Part shown: in pieces, positions 10,946 to 23,705 of the stretch
Layout: every line of letters starts with the position of its first letter
Numbering within the stretch: the stretch's first letter is position 1
Source of the DNA: Leucocoprinus leucothites
Lineage: Eukaryota > Basidiomycota > Agaricomycetes > Agaricales > Agaricaceae
DNA: 64,000 bases
Direction: 5' to 3'
Assembly (NCBI GenBank): GCA_013368445.1
Contig: JAACJO010000016.1
Coordinates: forward strand, 744,001-808,000
Translations under genes and position numbers: made by a program
The notes under the pieces: model-generated
Told to the model about the DNA's origin: nothing
Database searches by the model: none
The model's input: only the letters and a program-made list of their open reading frames with translations

Positions 10946-11989
10946 GGCGCTTCAAGCTCAAGCGCGGAGGTGGACTGTGGGGTCTAATGTCTCGCTGGTC
11001 TTGCTCAATTTTTCTGGGTTTTATTTTTTAGTTCTGTTTGCGTCAAGTAAGGAATAAGTCTTTCAAGTGTATTCTAAAGCTCTATTTTGCAGGTTTCGTA
11101 GTGCTCAGATAGTTTTTTACTACTCGATTCACGCTCTCTCGCTCGTAGTGTATGATACCAGCATTGTTGTGTTCATATCCTTTCTCATCCTCTTTTCTTC
11201 TGTTGCCTCTGATAGTCAACCACAGTAGTTACTTTATGGTCAAGGATACAGCTACCTACCTCATGTATTTGAATACCCATCTAACAATTTAAACCCAGGT
11301 CGCCGTAATTGGACCGGCAATTCTTCTCACCATGAACCCTGTGAATTTTCGAAGGAACCCTTCATCTAGCAATCAATTCTCGTACTTGAGTCAAGCAAGG
11401 AGGATTGATTGTAATCTAAGCGCCGGTACTTAAATTGTGACTTGTGATGATGCAACTGATTAGTGTACTGATGAGATTACTTCCGACAGTGACTTGAGCG
11501 CTTCTGACTCTCCCGACATCATCATCTCCTTTTCTTTCCATTCCGTTGTCCCTTGATTCCCTAGAGCACGAGGAGCGTGCGTTGTATTACGATATTGTTG
11601 ATTGCTTCTTTGACTCGGTGAGTGTTTGTTTCCTCATTCTGGCTCGGAGGCGGTGCATAGTCCTTAAGCTATTGTTCACGGCTAATTTATGAGGGCATTT
11701 ATTGCAGTGCTAGGGTTTTGGGCATCGACAGATTCGACGCGTTAGCTGTTACTTCTACGCCATTGTCCCCTTTCCTTATACGTATATAAGTGCCTACAGA
11801 TTATCCCCAGGACCTACGTGTCGAGTATTTATTCCTGTCGACTCGGAGGTGACCCCCTTCATACTTATCGGATAGAGCTCGATTCAACACTACTCCGTCG
11901 CGGACCTTCGAACTTGGATTACTCGACGTACTGATCCCTCGATATCGACGATAAACTTTCTTGGATATTATCATAGACGAGGATAGAAG
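10946..11989. other. Intergenic, PP2C 3' side and DUF6699 gene promoter
   Basis: No coding segment recognised. The right half (about 11500 to 11989) is pyrimidine-rich and probably 5' UTR of the next gene. Confidence 0.5.
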
Positions 11990-12931
11990 ATGGCAGCACC
12001 TCTTTCTGTGAACAAGTGGGCTCCTGGTACTTCCTGTTAGTCTTTTCTCTCTTCATTTTCCTGTTATTCCTCCCCTTTCCCCCTTTGCCAATCGCTTACT
12101 GATGCGTGGAACTTCTAGATGGGCCGGTGCTCACACAGACGGATCTGTACCTCCTTAACCCTGATCTCGAGATTCATCCAATTCTTCAGCAAAAATTTGG
12201 AGCGTTTCGGCTTGTGCTCAATATATCTACAGGTATGCAGCACATACATTTCACCCTCCCCATCACACCATTACGATCGACATGAAAAACACTACATCTC
12301 ATTTTCCTTTACCATCCGAGAAATGCGATCGAGAGACTGACATTAAGATTTCTTGGAAGGTCAATCCCAGGACGGTGAAGGTAGAGGCGTCGAATTCACA
12401 GCAAAAGATGAACCGGCTGTATTGCCCCGGGTAGATCAACTATACATTATCTCTGATCACAGCCCGTGGTGTACGACTGTAAGGAATGAGAGGGGTGTTA
12501 CGCTATCTGATGTTTGTACAGCTATCTGGAAAGAGTGAGCATTTTCCCTTACGTATGGTTTCTTGATATACGGTTGGGCTGACTTCCTTTCAATCTAGGT
12601 ATACAGAGAATTTTGTGACGGATGGGGAGATGGCTTCGCTCTCCGCGAGAGGACAAGAACAGGTTAAGAGAGCTGCACAGGCACATCAGGCACAGCAGTC
12701 TGGCCAGTGGGGGTATGCGCATCACGCGGTTGGTGCTGTTAGGTGTCGCCGAGTTGGTGAGTGACATATACACTTGCGGTGGATTGCAAATAGTTCAGCT
12801 CATATTTTGCTGTAGATTGGTTCAAAGATAGAATATTCTTTGAGGGGATGAGGAAGGAAGATCGGTATGCGCAGAGCAGGCTGGGATTTAAGGCGCCAAA
12901 TATTTTCATCATGGACCTTACGAATTTCTGA
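11990..12931 (+). CDS. DUF6699 domain protein, short form
   Basis: Five exons (11990-12035, 12119-12232, 12348-12534, 12599-12756, 12816-12931) give 206 residues. The start ATG opens MAAPLSVNKWAPGTSYGPVL, followed by LNPDLEIHPIL, a linker and the block PRVDQLYIISDHSPWCTTV plus VTLSDVCTAIWKEY. This is the DUF6699 pattern, abundant in agaricomycetes and of unknown function. The next gene downstream carries the same domain with the same YGPVL motif and a phase-1 intron at the same tyrosine codon, so the two are likely old tandem paralogues. Confidence 0.8.
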
Positions 12932-14120
12932 GCAATTATTTCTACATCTTTTTTTTTTCTCTTATCTGAGCTGTGATTTATTCCATGTTTTGTATGTTCT
13001 ACCAGTAGAGTAATATACGTCTGTACATAGGGGTCTACTGAATCGTTCCCCCCAACTTCGTTGAACGTCAAAGCACGTGTTATCGATCGATCGATCTCAT
13101 TGATGATGATGCACGTTGGCCGGATTTGGGAACTGGACCAGTGCTGTTCCCGTCCTTCACAAAGCTTATTCTCATATTCTTTGAGGATTGCTTCAAAGCT
13201 GGTGAGTTAGTGGCTAAGCACACTAGAGACGCGGTAATGCTGACGGTGCACTGTCCTACAGCCCCCCGGACATAGTCTTGCAGGCTTCCTGGACAGTACG
13301 CATTTCATGGAAGTTCCCCTGGCTCATGATTTGAACGCACAGCCTGCCGAACGTTGTTAAAGTTACATATTCCTAAGAACATTCGGTAAGTCGACTAGTC
13401 CGGAAATACTACATCACTCGTATACCCCTTTGCCCTACCTACCCAGCGCACTATGAATATCAACCGCTAATCCAGATTTACCAGGAGAATCGTCATTGTG
13501 CTCCCCCACCATCCATTTTGTCCTCCTTGCGCCCATTACCGTGACAATTAGCACGGATTTGGACAATTGAGATTGTCGCCCGTCCACCGCCACCAACCCT
13601 TAACAACTTCCTCTTGACTCGAGCGGGTTTCTTTATCTTCCCGCGCACCTCTCAAGCTGTATTGACTCGCCGAATTCTCACACAACTCTCTTTTACTCGT
13701 AGGCTGCGTTTTATCAGGGTCATTTCCGCCTTCGGTGAGTCAGCGCTTTCATCACCACGTTGCGGCGCCAGTGCCTTCTTTCGCACAGGTCTCTCATCTT
13801 ATCTAAATCTAGGAGTTTACCGCTCGACATCATTCGCACCTGACCTACTTCCTACTTCTTGCTGTAGAATCCAGGTGGATCATCGAGTCAACACGACTAC
13901 ACCTTTGTCCTCTCGTTCTCACTCTCGCGCACCGTTCGTTTCGATTTCTCCTTCGCGATACCCCACATAGGAAAAGGTACCATTTTGGTCTATATCGTAG
14001 CCCCATCGCGCTCCCGCACCGATCCCCCGACTCAGTTTGCAACTCCACCGACATCAACCGAACCTGTGGAGAGAGGAAGCGATCCTCGTTTATAACATCG
14101 GGATCATCTAAACTTGCAAA
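12932..14120. other. Intergenic and long 5' UTR of the second DUF6699 gene
   Basis: No coding signal that can be linked to a family. A short ATCG tandem run lies near 13081. The stretch 13500-14120 is pyrimidine-rich and looks like promoter and leader. Confidence 0.5.
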
Positions 14121-15726
14121 ATGTCTGGACAGACAACACCCTTCATCCCGCCGCTCGGCACTCCTTCACCAGAGACCCGTGGTTTTACTCCGCCTGTTGT
14201 ACCAACCAGCCCTCCAACAAGTCAATCATCACGTTCTCGCCCTCCATCCGCCTCGGGTCCTCCACCTGGTTGGGGCGCGCAAGCATCATATCAAATGCCA
14301 TTCTACGGTGTTGGTGCCGGTACACCATACAACCAAGCACCCTTCATTCCGTTATCACCATATTCACAAGGCCCTCCATCCGGTGCTATGGGTGGCTTCA
14401 CACCCTTACCACCGGTTGGACCTAATGGACTCTCGATGGATTATCGAGGCTATCCTGATTTTCTTCCTCCGACACCGTTAATGACAGGAGGAGGTCCCCC
14501 AGTCAACCCACCAGTGATTCCTCATGGGACACCCTGGCACGGAGGCGGAGGGACGATGCCATTACACCATGGTCAGCCACCTAATGTGCCCCCCGCATCA
14601 CCTTGGGGAATGGGGCAACCAGGTGCTATGAGAGCGTGGCCTGCTGCAGGGCCGTATCCTGCTGGTGCTTTTGGTGGAGGAGGAGGAGGGGGTGCATGGG
14701 GTGCATTTGGAACGCCTGAGCCGGCGTGGGGAAATATGAATTTATCGGCGATGGGAGGAGGAGGGGGTCTTGGAGGTTGGCCTGGTGTACATCCGGGTGT
14801 GCAGCCCTCGATTCAGCAGGAACCGCCCAGGAGGTATGATAAAGAAGCGGGTGATCGTATGCCTAAGTTTACAGCTGGGCCGCATTGTAAGTTGATCGTC
14901 CTGCTGTTACGTTGTAACGGTGATTGACGGTATGTGTATTGGACGTCCAGATGGTCCAGTCTTAGATGCCCTACAACTGCGGGTTGTTGGCGCGATCCTA
15001 GAGCTGAATCCCCTCCTCACTCCGGTGCCAGAGTCTGGCCCCGAATCAGAAAAAATCTACCTACGGTGGAACATGCTCATGGAATCTAGTCTTGTTCACC
15101 GCTCCTGTGACCCTCTTCAGGTCTCATGGTCAGCGGGAAGAAATGAACCTGCCACGTTCCCTCGCCTGTCCGTCCTGAAAATCGTATCCGAACACTTCCC
15201 CTGGCTCATCGAAGTCAAAGCACGAAACCCCGATGCGGGTGTGACGTGTGGAGAAGTTATCGAAGCCATCGCACAGAACATGGACAAGCTCACATCGAAG
15301 AGTGATTATGAGGTATTACCAAACAGCTTAAAGAAGATGGTATTGGATGCGTATCGGTATAACCGATCAAGAAATCCGGATGTGCCGGGGGGGAAGATGG
15401 GTGATGGATTGAAGAGGGTGGATTTCTTAGGCCAGATGACCGCGTTTGGTGGTCTGGAAGTGGATCCTGGTGCAATAGGGAGAGTGTGTGGCGTTGTGGT
15501 TCCAGGATATGTTTTGTTGAGGTGTGACAAGCGGGAGTTTATGACGCCGGAGGAGGTGAGGGCACAACATGCTCGGGAGAGGGCAGCGAGTCAGGTTCCT
15601 CTGCCGCCGAGTAGGTCGGCGAGTAGTAGAGGTTCGAGGGGTCCTGGGAGTGTTGCTGGGAGTACGCGGTCTGGGATTGGTGTTGATGTCGAGAGTCCGA
15701 GCGATGAATCGGATTCTACGGATTAG
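14121..15726 (+). CDS. DUF6699 domain protein, long Pro/Gly-rich form
   Basis: Two exons, 14121-14886 and 14951-15726, give 513 residues. Residues 1-250 are a disordered region rich in Pro, Gly, Trp and Ser that begins MSGQTTPFIPPLGTPSP. The DUF6699 domain follows from about residue 255: YGPVLDALQLRVVGAILELN, then LRWNMLMESS, FPRLSVLKIVSEHFPWLIEV and GVTCGEVIEAIAQNM. The C-terminus is a Ser/Arg-rich tail ending SDESDSTD. Biochemical function of the domain is unknown. The intron splits the tyrosine codon of YGPVL exactly as in the upstream paralogue. Confidence 0.82.
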
Positions 15727-16491
15727 ATATCGTCCTGTTGCGACTATGACTTTTTTTTTCTCTGCTATTCGTTCTGTATTATCTGTATCTTAATGCTCTG
15801 TAGAGTCCTGTCTGCCTCGGGAAGCTCAGCCATTTAATGAACATTCCATGCTTATTCTAGCAGAAAAGTGACGGATCAAGTTATTAGGCCGGCACAAGCC
15901 GGAATGTCACCACGATAGTCAGGGCATCTTGCTCTGCTTGAATGTTTACTGGAACTCAACTGCAACGCGAAAAACATCTCGTGTCTACGAGATTTGACAG
16001 TCTTCAGGGTATCAAGAACGCCCGTCGAATTTCTGGATTTATCACTTGCTCAAAACTTCTCCCCATGGATCTATGCTCTGTGACCCGTTTTTGTAGCTCT
16101 CCCTCTTTGACGATGTCACGGACGTTTCTCCCGCCGGGTGCTCACTCGGTCACAATAGTATCGTTTGTTCATCAAGTACTCTGCCTCTTTGAACAAACCT
16201 AGCGATCCCGGTGTGGGACCTTCCGGTAACCCACCTATTTCAACCATCATGCATCAATGCATCAAGCACAAAGACTTCGACCGTTCTATCAGCGTACAGA
16301 GCTGCCATGGAGTAGCGGCCGCCGAGCGTTAAATGATACTGGTTGAAATCTCGTCTGAGTTGAACTCGGCTCCCGTTTTTCATCATCCGAGTTTAGTTCA
16401 AAATGAAACTTCCATTAGGGTCCTATGCCTCTTTAAAGTCGAGGTGCATGCAGGAGGCACATGACTGCTTGCCCCACCTCCTTTCCTCTCA
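15727..16491. other. Intergenic, P450-1 promoter
   Basis: No gene recognised. It holds the 3' flank of the DUF6699 gene and the upstream region of P450-1. Confidence 0.5.
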
Positions 16492-18848
16492 ATGACAATG
16501 GTCTCAGTGTTACTGAAGCAGGCAGTGATAGCCGTTGTAGTTTATGGGTTTTATCGACTGCTGAGACTGGTCTATCATGAATGCACCTCCCCTCTTCGTC
16601 TCCTTCGCGGACCTCCGAGTTCCAATCCTATTTTCGGCAATATGTTGGATGTATGGAAAGCTGTGAGTATTTCTCAGATGTGCCTCTGTCCAGTCACTTA
16701 TAATGACGATTACTCCAGAAAGATCACTTGGCTGTTTTTAGGGAATGGGTAGCAAAATATGGCCCTACCTTCAAGTATCAAGGGTTCCTCAGGGTATGTG
16801 GCTCATTGGATCATAGGATCGAGTGCTCTTAACTCATATATTGGGCTTCAAACGACGAATCAGCGTACTAGGGTGTTTACGCTGGACTTGAAAGCGATCA
16901 ACCATGTTCTCATGAACTCGTATCTCTATCAAAAACCGAAAGATCTTCTCTACAATCTGGAAATAGTAGTGGGCAAAGGTGAGTGCCTGCATTGTCAAAA
17001 TGATCTGGACGTCTTCTTACCTTCACTGTAGGAGTGTTAATAGTAGAAGAGGACGCCCACAAAAACCAGGTATGATCAGCTTGTTGATGTGTTACTCAAC
17101 TATGATTTATTTTCCTGTATACAGCGACGAGCTTTAGTGAGTATGGCGCACCAACCCAAGAAGCTACCTAGCTGACGGTTTCCCATTCAGAACCCAGCAT
17201 TTGGACCAATCCAGATTCGCGAGCTGACTCCTATTTTCATTGAAAATGCCATTCGAGTAGGATCATCCTCTTTGACACACTCGGCTGCCTCTGATCCATG
17301 ATTGACAGCTTCGAGATATATGGGCCTCAAAGATCAAGGAAGGAAGTGGAGAAGCTCGTGTGGATGCACTGTCATGGCTAGGGAGGACCGCCTTGGAAGT
17401 GATCGGCGAGGCAGGTACGTTTCAGGCTGACTTTCCGCAATTTTTTCTCGCTCAAGACTCCTCAAACGGATCAGGCTTTGGCTACAAATTTGGCGCACTT
17501 TCAGAAGATCCTAATCATCGAGATGAGCTCTCGCAAGCCTTCGCGACCATGTTCAAAGTCGGCAGGGGAGTCAATTTGATTGCATTACTTCGAGGGCCGA
17601 TTCCGATCTTGCGCTATTTCGTAAGTTGACCAGGAGCAACGTCAATGACGAAGTGTATTAACTCTATCCTGTGCATCTCAGCAAACAGGTATGGACGTCG
17701 AGAACTCGAAGGCGGTGGAGATCATGCAGCGGGTTGGGAGGAAAATATTGGAAGAGCGGAGGCACGAAATTATGTCTACCAAGACATCGACTAGAAAGGA
17801 CTTGTTATCTCTGCTTGTTCGCGCCAACAACAGTAACGATATACCTGAAAACCAACGGTTGACTGACGAAGAAGTTCTTGCCCGTGAGTTCTGGTAATCA
17901 GTGTCCGGTAGTTCTCGATCTCACAAATTTTCCATCACAGAAATACCAACCTTCATTGTAGCTGGACACGAAAGTACTGGGTACTGAGCCGCTTACTGAT
18001 ATGTTTGCACACCTAACTGATAAGTTTCTAAGTACGGCAACGACCTGGGTGTTGTATTCAATCTCGAAGGACAAGTCCATCCAGGAAAAACTGCGAGCAG
18101 AACTACAAACGATTGATACGGATAATCCAACCATGGATGAGCTCAACTCTCTCCCATATCTTGATGCTGTCGTGCGGGAGACTTTACGTCTGTTCCCAGC
18201 TGTCGCTACGAACTCTCGTGTAGCCATGAAGGATGACATCATCCCTTTGGACAGCCCTATGACAGACCGGTTGGGCAACGAACACCACAGCATTCAGTAA
18301 GTGCAATCATTTCTGCCTCAAATGCCTCGTACTTAAAATGTTCAGTGTCTCGAAAGGGCAGGGTGTGGTAATACCTATTGCTCTTATTAACACCTCGAAA
18401 CAAATCTGGGGGGAGGATGCGCTTGAATTCAAGTAACCAAGCTTCTATTTTGTCTCTGACAAACGAGCTAACCAAGTAAACGCTTTTATAGCCCGTCAAG
18501 ATGGAACACGGTACCTGAGGGTGTGAGCGATATTCCAGGATTATGGGGGAATATCTTAACATTCTCAGGCGGACCTCGAGGATGTATTGGGTTCAGATTT
18601 TCCTTAGTCGAGTACGTCTCCCTATGTTCCGTTCCAGTTAATGTGCAATTATTGATACGCCCACCCCCAGAATCAAAGCTCTGCTCTTCACGCTGGTCCG
18701 TTCCTTTGATCTCGACCTAGCGGTTCCGCACGAAGACATTATTGCCAAATCCGATGTTACGCTGGTGACACGACCTATATTGAGAACTGACCCTGGGAAG
18801 TCAAATCAGATGCCTCTGATTATACGACCACTCCCCTTAGAGTCTTAG
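16492..18848 (+). CDS. Cytochrome P450 (P450-1)
   Basis: Membrane-anchored haem monooxygenase, 539 residues from 14 exons (16492-16662, 16719-16793, 16864-16978, 17032-17069, 17125-17136, 17191-17256, 17309-17414, 17475-17620, 17682-17883, 17941-17980, 18033-18296, 18346-18432, 18492-18611, 18671-18848). An N-terminal membrane helix is followed by LLRGPPSSNPIFGN. The I-helix reads AGHESTGTATTWVLY near residue 317, the ExxR motif RETLRLF near 370, and the haem loop FSGGPRGCIGFR near 465-475 with its cysteine ligand. Exon 5 is a 12-base microexon. It belongs to the same family as the three P450 genes at 39.8-48.0 kb. Substrate unknown. An alternative ATG lies two codons in. Confidence 0.93.
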
Positions 18849-19182
18849 GCATTATCAGGATAGCTTTTCCAGTGCTGTATGTGAACGTGAACGTTTGAAC
18901 CTTCATCATTAGTGTCTCGTTTGTATATCCTACGGATTTCATATCTGTCGCATAGGTGTGTACCAGAAACAAGAATTGGAATTTCCAAGTACCGCGTGAG
19001 CAGTCACGAGGGAGCTCTACCGTCACGCGCCCAGGAACTGAGACCGCAAAGCCTCAATCGTTCTATCAGGCCGTGTCCATTTATGTCAACAGCAAAATAC
19101 AAGTTTACATCGGTCACGAATGTCCTATTAAAGCCGCTTATCCTCACCTCTTATCCACGATAGCATCTACCAGCGAGTACTC
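18849..19182. other. Intergenic between P450-1 and the D-lactate dehydrogenase-like gene
   Basis: Nothing recognised beyond 3' and 5' flanking sequence of the neighbouring plus-strand genes. Confidence 0.5.
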
Positions 19183-20405
19183 ATGAAGATCGCCGTCTAC
19201 GGTACCCGCAAGGTGTATATTAATATTCACAATCTTGGACTGGCTTCAAAGTCGAAACGACTCATTCTGAATAACCTTAGTATGACAACGAGTCCCTTAC
19301 TCAGGCGGTCGCAGGAGCAAACATAGAGTTCACGTTCATCGAAACGCTCCTCGATGAGCTGACCGTCCAACTAGCTGATGGACACGATGCAGTTTGCCTC
19401 TTCGTCAACGACGTTTGTAATGCCGAGGTGTTGAAGCATTTGAATAATTTAGGAGTGGTACGTCGACTCATGCGAAGGGGAAAAGAGTGAGCTTGAACAT
19501 GCCTAGAAATTCATTGCCTTGAGATGTGCAGGTTACAATAACGTTGATCTATCCGCCGCGGCCAAGTATAATATCAAAGTCGCCCGTGTACCCGCATACT
19601 CCCCAGAAGCCGTCGCGGAATTCACCGTCGGGATGATCATGACCGTCGTCCGTAAGTACCACAAAGCATACAATCGGGTTCGGGAAGGAAACTTTCTTCT
19701 TGACGGCTTGTTGGGCTTCAACCTTCACGGTAAAACCGTTGGGCTGATAGGGACGGGAAAAATTGGATTGTTAACCGGGAAGATTCTATCAAAGGGGTTC
19801 GGTTGCACAGTCGTTGCATATGATCCTTTCCCTTCTCCTCTCGCTGCGGAATATGGAATTGAATATGCGGAGAAGTTGGATGATTTGTTGAAAAGGGCAG
19901 ACATTGTGAGCTTGCACTGCCCATTGACTGAGGAGACGAAGTATATCATAAACGATAACACGCTTGGGAAAATGAAGGGAGGAGTGGTGTTGATAAATAC
20001 CTCGAGAGGAGGGCTAATTGACACATATGCGTTAATCCGGTGCGTAGGATAGGTTTAATTCAGTATGAAGCTTTGAAGGCTGATAGTCGATTTTCAGTGC
20101 ACTGAAATTGGGACATGTTTCTGCTGTGGGCATGGACGTATATGAACGCGAATCGACCTATTTCTTCGCAGACTCGAGTGCAAAAGTCATTCATGATGAC
20201 GTTTTTGCCCGCCTTCTGTCCTTCTACAATGTTTTTATGACGTATGCACCATCTTTCCTCCACATCATGAATGCCAGCTTACCCTACCTTTAGGGGGCAC
20301 CAAGCCTTCCTTACACAGGAGGCCCTGACAAACATTGCGGAGACTACAATCTCTAACCTTTTATCGTTGGAATCGACTGGGAACTGTCCCAATCTTGTTA
20401 GTTGA
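19183..20405 (+). CDS. D-lactate dehydrogenase-like D-2-hydroxyacid dehydrogenase
   Basis: NAD-dependent D-isomer-specific 2-hydroxyacid dehydrogenase, closest in layout to fermentative D-lactate dehydrogenase (pyruvate to D-lactate). Exons 19183-19212, 19281-19457, 19507-20039, 20098-20241 and 20294-20405 give 331 residues, the usual family length. It starts [16 protein letters not shown], as in the bacterial LdhA group. The Rossmann motif GLIGTGKIG lies near residue 147. The catalytic triad is complete: Arg in LRCAGYNN (about 75), Glu in DVYERE (about 264) and His in [12 protein letters not shown] (about 297). Probably cytosolic, since no targeting peptide is seen. The bacterial-type similarity would fit an old horizontal transfer but cannot be shown here. 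Confidence 0.88.
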
Positions 20406-21209
20406 ATCAAGCTAGGATGTTTCTTGGCAATCGCATAGCCCGAAGTCGAAATATCCTGGGTCAAAGGTTTGAAATACTTGTCGAATTGTATATATAGCAA
20501 GAGGGAGAGCAACTTGAACAGCATCATGATCAAATGCATCAAATACCGCCCAAATCAAATTAGCTTAACGCAGATGCATGATGTCACTGATGGCATATGC
20601 ATTCTGACAAGTCGCGTTTGGGATGCGTTGCTATGAACTGGCCAGTTTATGATTCGGAAGCTCTTAAGCTTCAAGCTTCATCATCATTCAACAGGTTACT
20701 CGTACTTTGTCTGCCAGGTGGAAAACCAACCCATCAACTCGAGGCCATTATAATGTTCCATTATTAGACCTTACATGCCAAATCCGTCGAACGCTGGAGA
20801 TGTGGCACCGCGAAGCAGATGCGGGAAGAGCTACTTAAAACGCCGCTCAGCGCCCACGAGCGCTCCGCTGTAATCTCAGAACACGACGCATATAGTAAGC
20901 CATGTCCATTCCATCCCAAATAATATACAGATACAAGATAATTACAAGTGTCCGTTAGATACGTGTGTGTAGCCTACATTGAGGAATACAGGAAATGCGT
21001 AGATGACATTAATAAAATCATCAAATCGTGGAATGTCCGTCAAAAAAAGAGTATCAAGGAAGCTCTCAGCGCAAATGAACAACTGATCCGTGAACGTGAA
21101 CAGTGAAGAGAGATCAAGAAGCACCTCCGCTACGTAAAACCAAGGCGTCAAAGGGAAGAGCAAATAATTTAGCTTGAAAGTCGACAACAGGAAAACAGAG
21201 AAGAAAGGG
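20406..21209. other. Intergenic, convergent 3' ends
   Basis: Lies between a plus-strand and a minus-strand gene that end toward each other. A reading frame on the minus strand (20942-21517) overlaps the end of the next gene but has no recognisable motif. Confidence 0.45.
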
Positions 21210-22119
21210 TTACAGGGATTCAAGGAATTTCGTACCTCCCTCAAACGTCGGAGGTGCGGGTGATGGAGAGGTGCTGATAACGGAATTCCGTGTACTATCT
21301 TGGCCACGCCGAACGGATGTAGGGAGGTTGATACTGGATGTCTCTTGGGATATGACGTTGGATCTCTTGGGAGAGATGATTGGTGAATTCGTGGCGGTTG
21401 ACGTCGGTGACGACATCCAGGTATGAATATTAGGGAGAGTGGCTGTTGGAGACGGTGCAAACTTGTCTCGCTCGTGTGGATATATATCACGAATGCCACT
21501 AGTCTCAAATCGGACACTACTCATCGATGTGGTATTGGATAGGCGCCGTGTACTCGGGCCCGTGGAGAAGGAAGCATGGTGGCCTAGTCGTTCAAGCTGC
21601 GGATGTCGATTTATGTACCTCGGTTGGGGAACGTCGAGGTAGAGCTCGTCTCTGGATTCACCGTCCGGGTCTTCGCCTGAGGGAGACAAAGGCCGCTCTC
21701 CACGGCTCGGAGGTCGGGGGAATTTGATTGAAGGTACGCGGTCTGTGCTGCCCGTGCGCGCAAAGGGAAGGCGCTGATATGTACGGCGAAACCAGGAATT
21801 CGACTGCGAGTCAGCTTCATGCTCAAGAGCATTTGTGTATCTCGCCGACTTTGGGCGTTGAATTTTTTCCTCGTCAGAGGCTTTGTCTTCCCGCAGGAGA
21901 AGGGTGATAGCAATGAGTGAGGTGAGAATAATGAGGCATAGGACGACAATAAGTGCTATGAAACCTGGATTGAGAAAATTAAGATGAACTCAAGTACTCC
22001 GTGCTTGATTAATGGTCAGGCTTACCAGCAGCTGAGCCCGCAAGTTTTGGTATGTCTCTTGATTTGAGTGCTCTGGATACTGTCGAAACACCACCTGATA
22101 TGCCCTCCGTACTCGCCAT
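21210..22119 (-). CDS. Single-pass membrane protein, serine-rich cytoplasmic tail
   Basis: Not a family I recognise. Exons 22119-22027 (with one more base at 22026) and 21964-21210 give 282 residues starting MASTEGISGGVSTVSRALKS. One membrane helix (FIALIVVLCLIILTSLIAIT) lies near residues 33-53, directly after the intron. The rest is a charged tail rich in Ser, Pro, Arg and Thr, ending PTFEGGTKFLESL. An in-frame upstream start at 22239 would add 40 residues. The last codons read GGTACGAAATTC, which could also be a splice donor, so a further 3' exon cannot be excluded. A short extracellular N-terminus with a long disordered tail suggests a membrane adaptor; the function is unknown. Confidence 0.65.
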
Positions 22120-23705
22120 GACGTCGACGGCTTGAGAAATGGGCGGTTCAACTCTGGGAGTGGACGAGATACAAATTTCCGCCTTATTCGGTTCCGACTC
22201 CAAAGTGAAGACACTCAAGAGTGTCGTTGAACAGGCCAAAGATGAGCTTGTCTCTTGTATTTATGGGCTAGGCGAGTACATTCAAGAGCTTCAGAGGAGT
22301 CGGTGTGCTGAGAAAAAGTAGTAGCGAGGGAAACGAGTCCTAAGGCGTAAGGAAGAAGAAGCTGGCCATTAGTTCTCACTGCATCACCTGTCACCTCATA
22401 TCCCTGAAGTGGCTAATTGCAGTCACGGGGTCTCCATGATCATGCTGCGTCCTAGCCTTCTGCGCCTAATGACGCTGTCTTTTCCTTTCTCTCCATCTGG
22501 GCATGTCGTTGACGCAATCTTTTGGCTAGCTTAACTACTTGGGTTCCAATTCCCCCCAACTTTGGCTATATACAGATTGTATGGACTCACCTTCATTCTT
22601 GGTCACCAGACCTCTTCTTGAGCTTGACCACTGAATGCCTCCGACTGTCGGCCCCGATGATAACCCCATGAAGCTCTCAGAGAACCTCAAGAAGGGTACC
22701 ATCTTGTCTGTCTCTGAAATTTCCGGGCGAAAACGGAGTCGGATTATCACTTGCCCCCACCGCCGCTAATGATTTTCGAATACATTAACCTACGCTCTGA
22801 ACTCTTAGGTGATACCGTGATTCGTTCCGACCCTGTGGAGGACTTCTTATCTACACGAGCCTTGGCCACATAGGCACATCCTAACCAAATGAAGTACTGA
22901 GATAAACCTCTAAGGGACTCTTCCAATCAGAAAGGCTGAGTGTTCAACAACCTGAACAAATGGATCAAAGATAAAGTCATAGCCTCGTTACTTGCTCCAA
23001 CGCTGCATCTCTAGGAAGCTCGCTTCAAGCTGTCATCGACGGGATGGTGTGATCGTCGGATGTTCGGAGCAACGTATTTTATATCGCCCGACACACATTT
23101 CAGTCAAAGTGGATGCTTAGAGAACAAACTTGTCCAGGAGTCACTATATTTCGATTCTGCTCGTAGTTTTATAACTGGATCGTATTTGACTTTCGACTTC
23201 TCGCTTATCCTCGTGCAGCCTACGAAAAATGAAATCGGAGCCGCCTCTGACAGGCCTAGAACAAGTCCAATGATCGAGTGTCGACTCGGACACACTACTC
23301 GCCACAGTTCCAGAGAAGGGGTACCCTGCCTTGGTGACATTGCGAGATCTTGGTCGTTTCCTGACTAGGCAAGCAAACACACCAGCGATTTCTCCCGACC
23401 ACGTTCGATCCGGGGAGTGTGCTCGACTTAATATAGCCTATGACGGACAACGGAGCTTTTTGATATTTGCAGCTCATGTTTATTTTGTGACGAACAGTTT
23501 GCCGGTTTCGAGATCTTGATCGATCCTCGGCTGCCAGATGATCGGGACCAAAACGAATGGCATAGCTTCGATCCGCTCAGGAAACAAAATGATAGGTCCA
23601 GCTCTGGTAGTATATCCTAAACAAGGAAAGCACTTTCAATGATCTTAATAAAAGGAACTCACTGTCCTTTCAGCTCTTTCACGTATCTGGACCTCCCATA
23701 GGAGA
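22120..23705. other. Intergenic between divergent genes
   Basis: Upstream regions of the membrane-protein gene (-) and the HMG-box gene (+). Frames around 23060-23370 on both strands are open for about 80-100 codons but show no domain and no linked exons. Confidence 0.45.

Noticed and set aside
23060..23380. Overlapping frames of 80-100 codons on both strands between the membrane-protein and HMG genes.
   Set aside because: No family resemblance, no splice partners and no promoter context.
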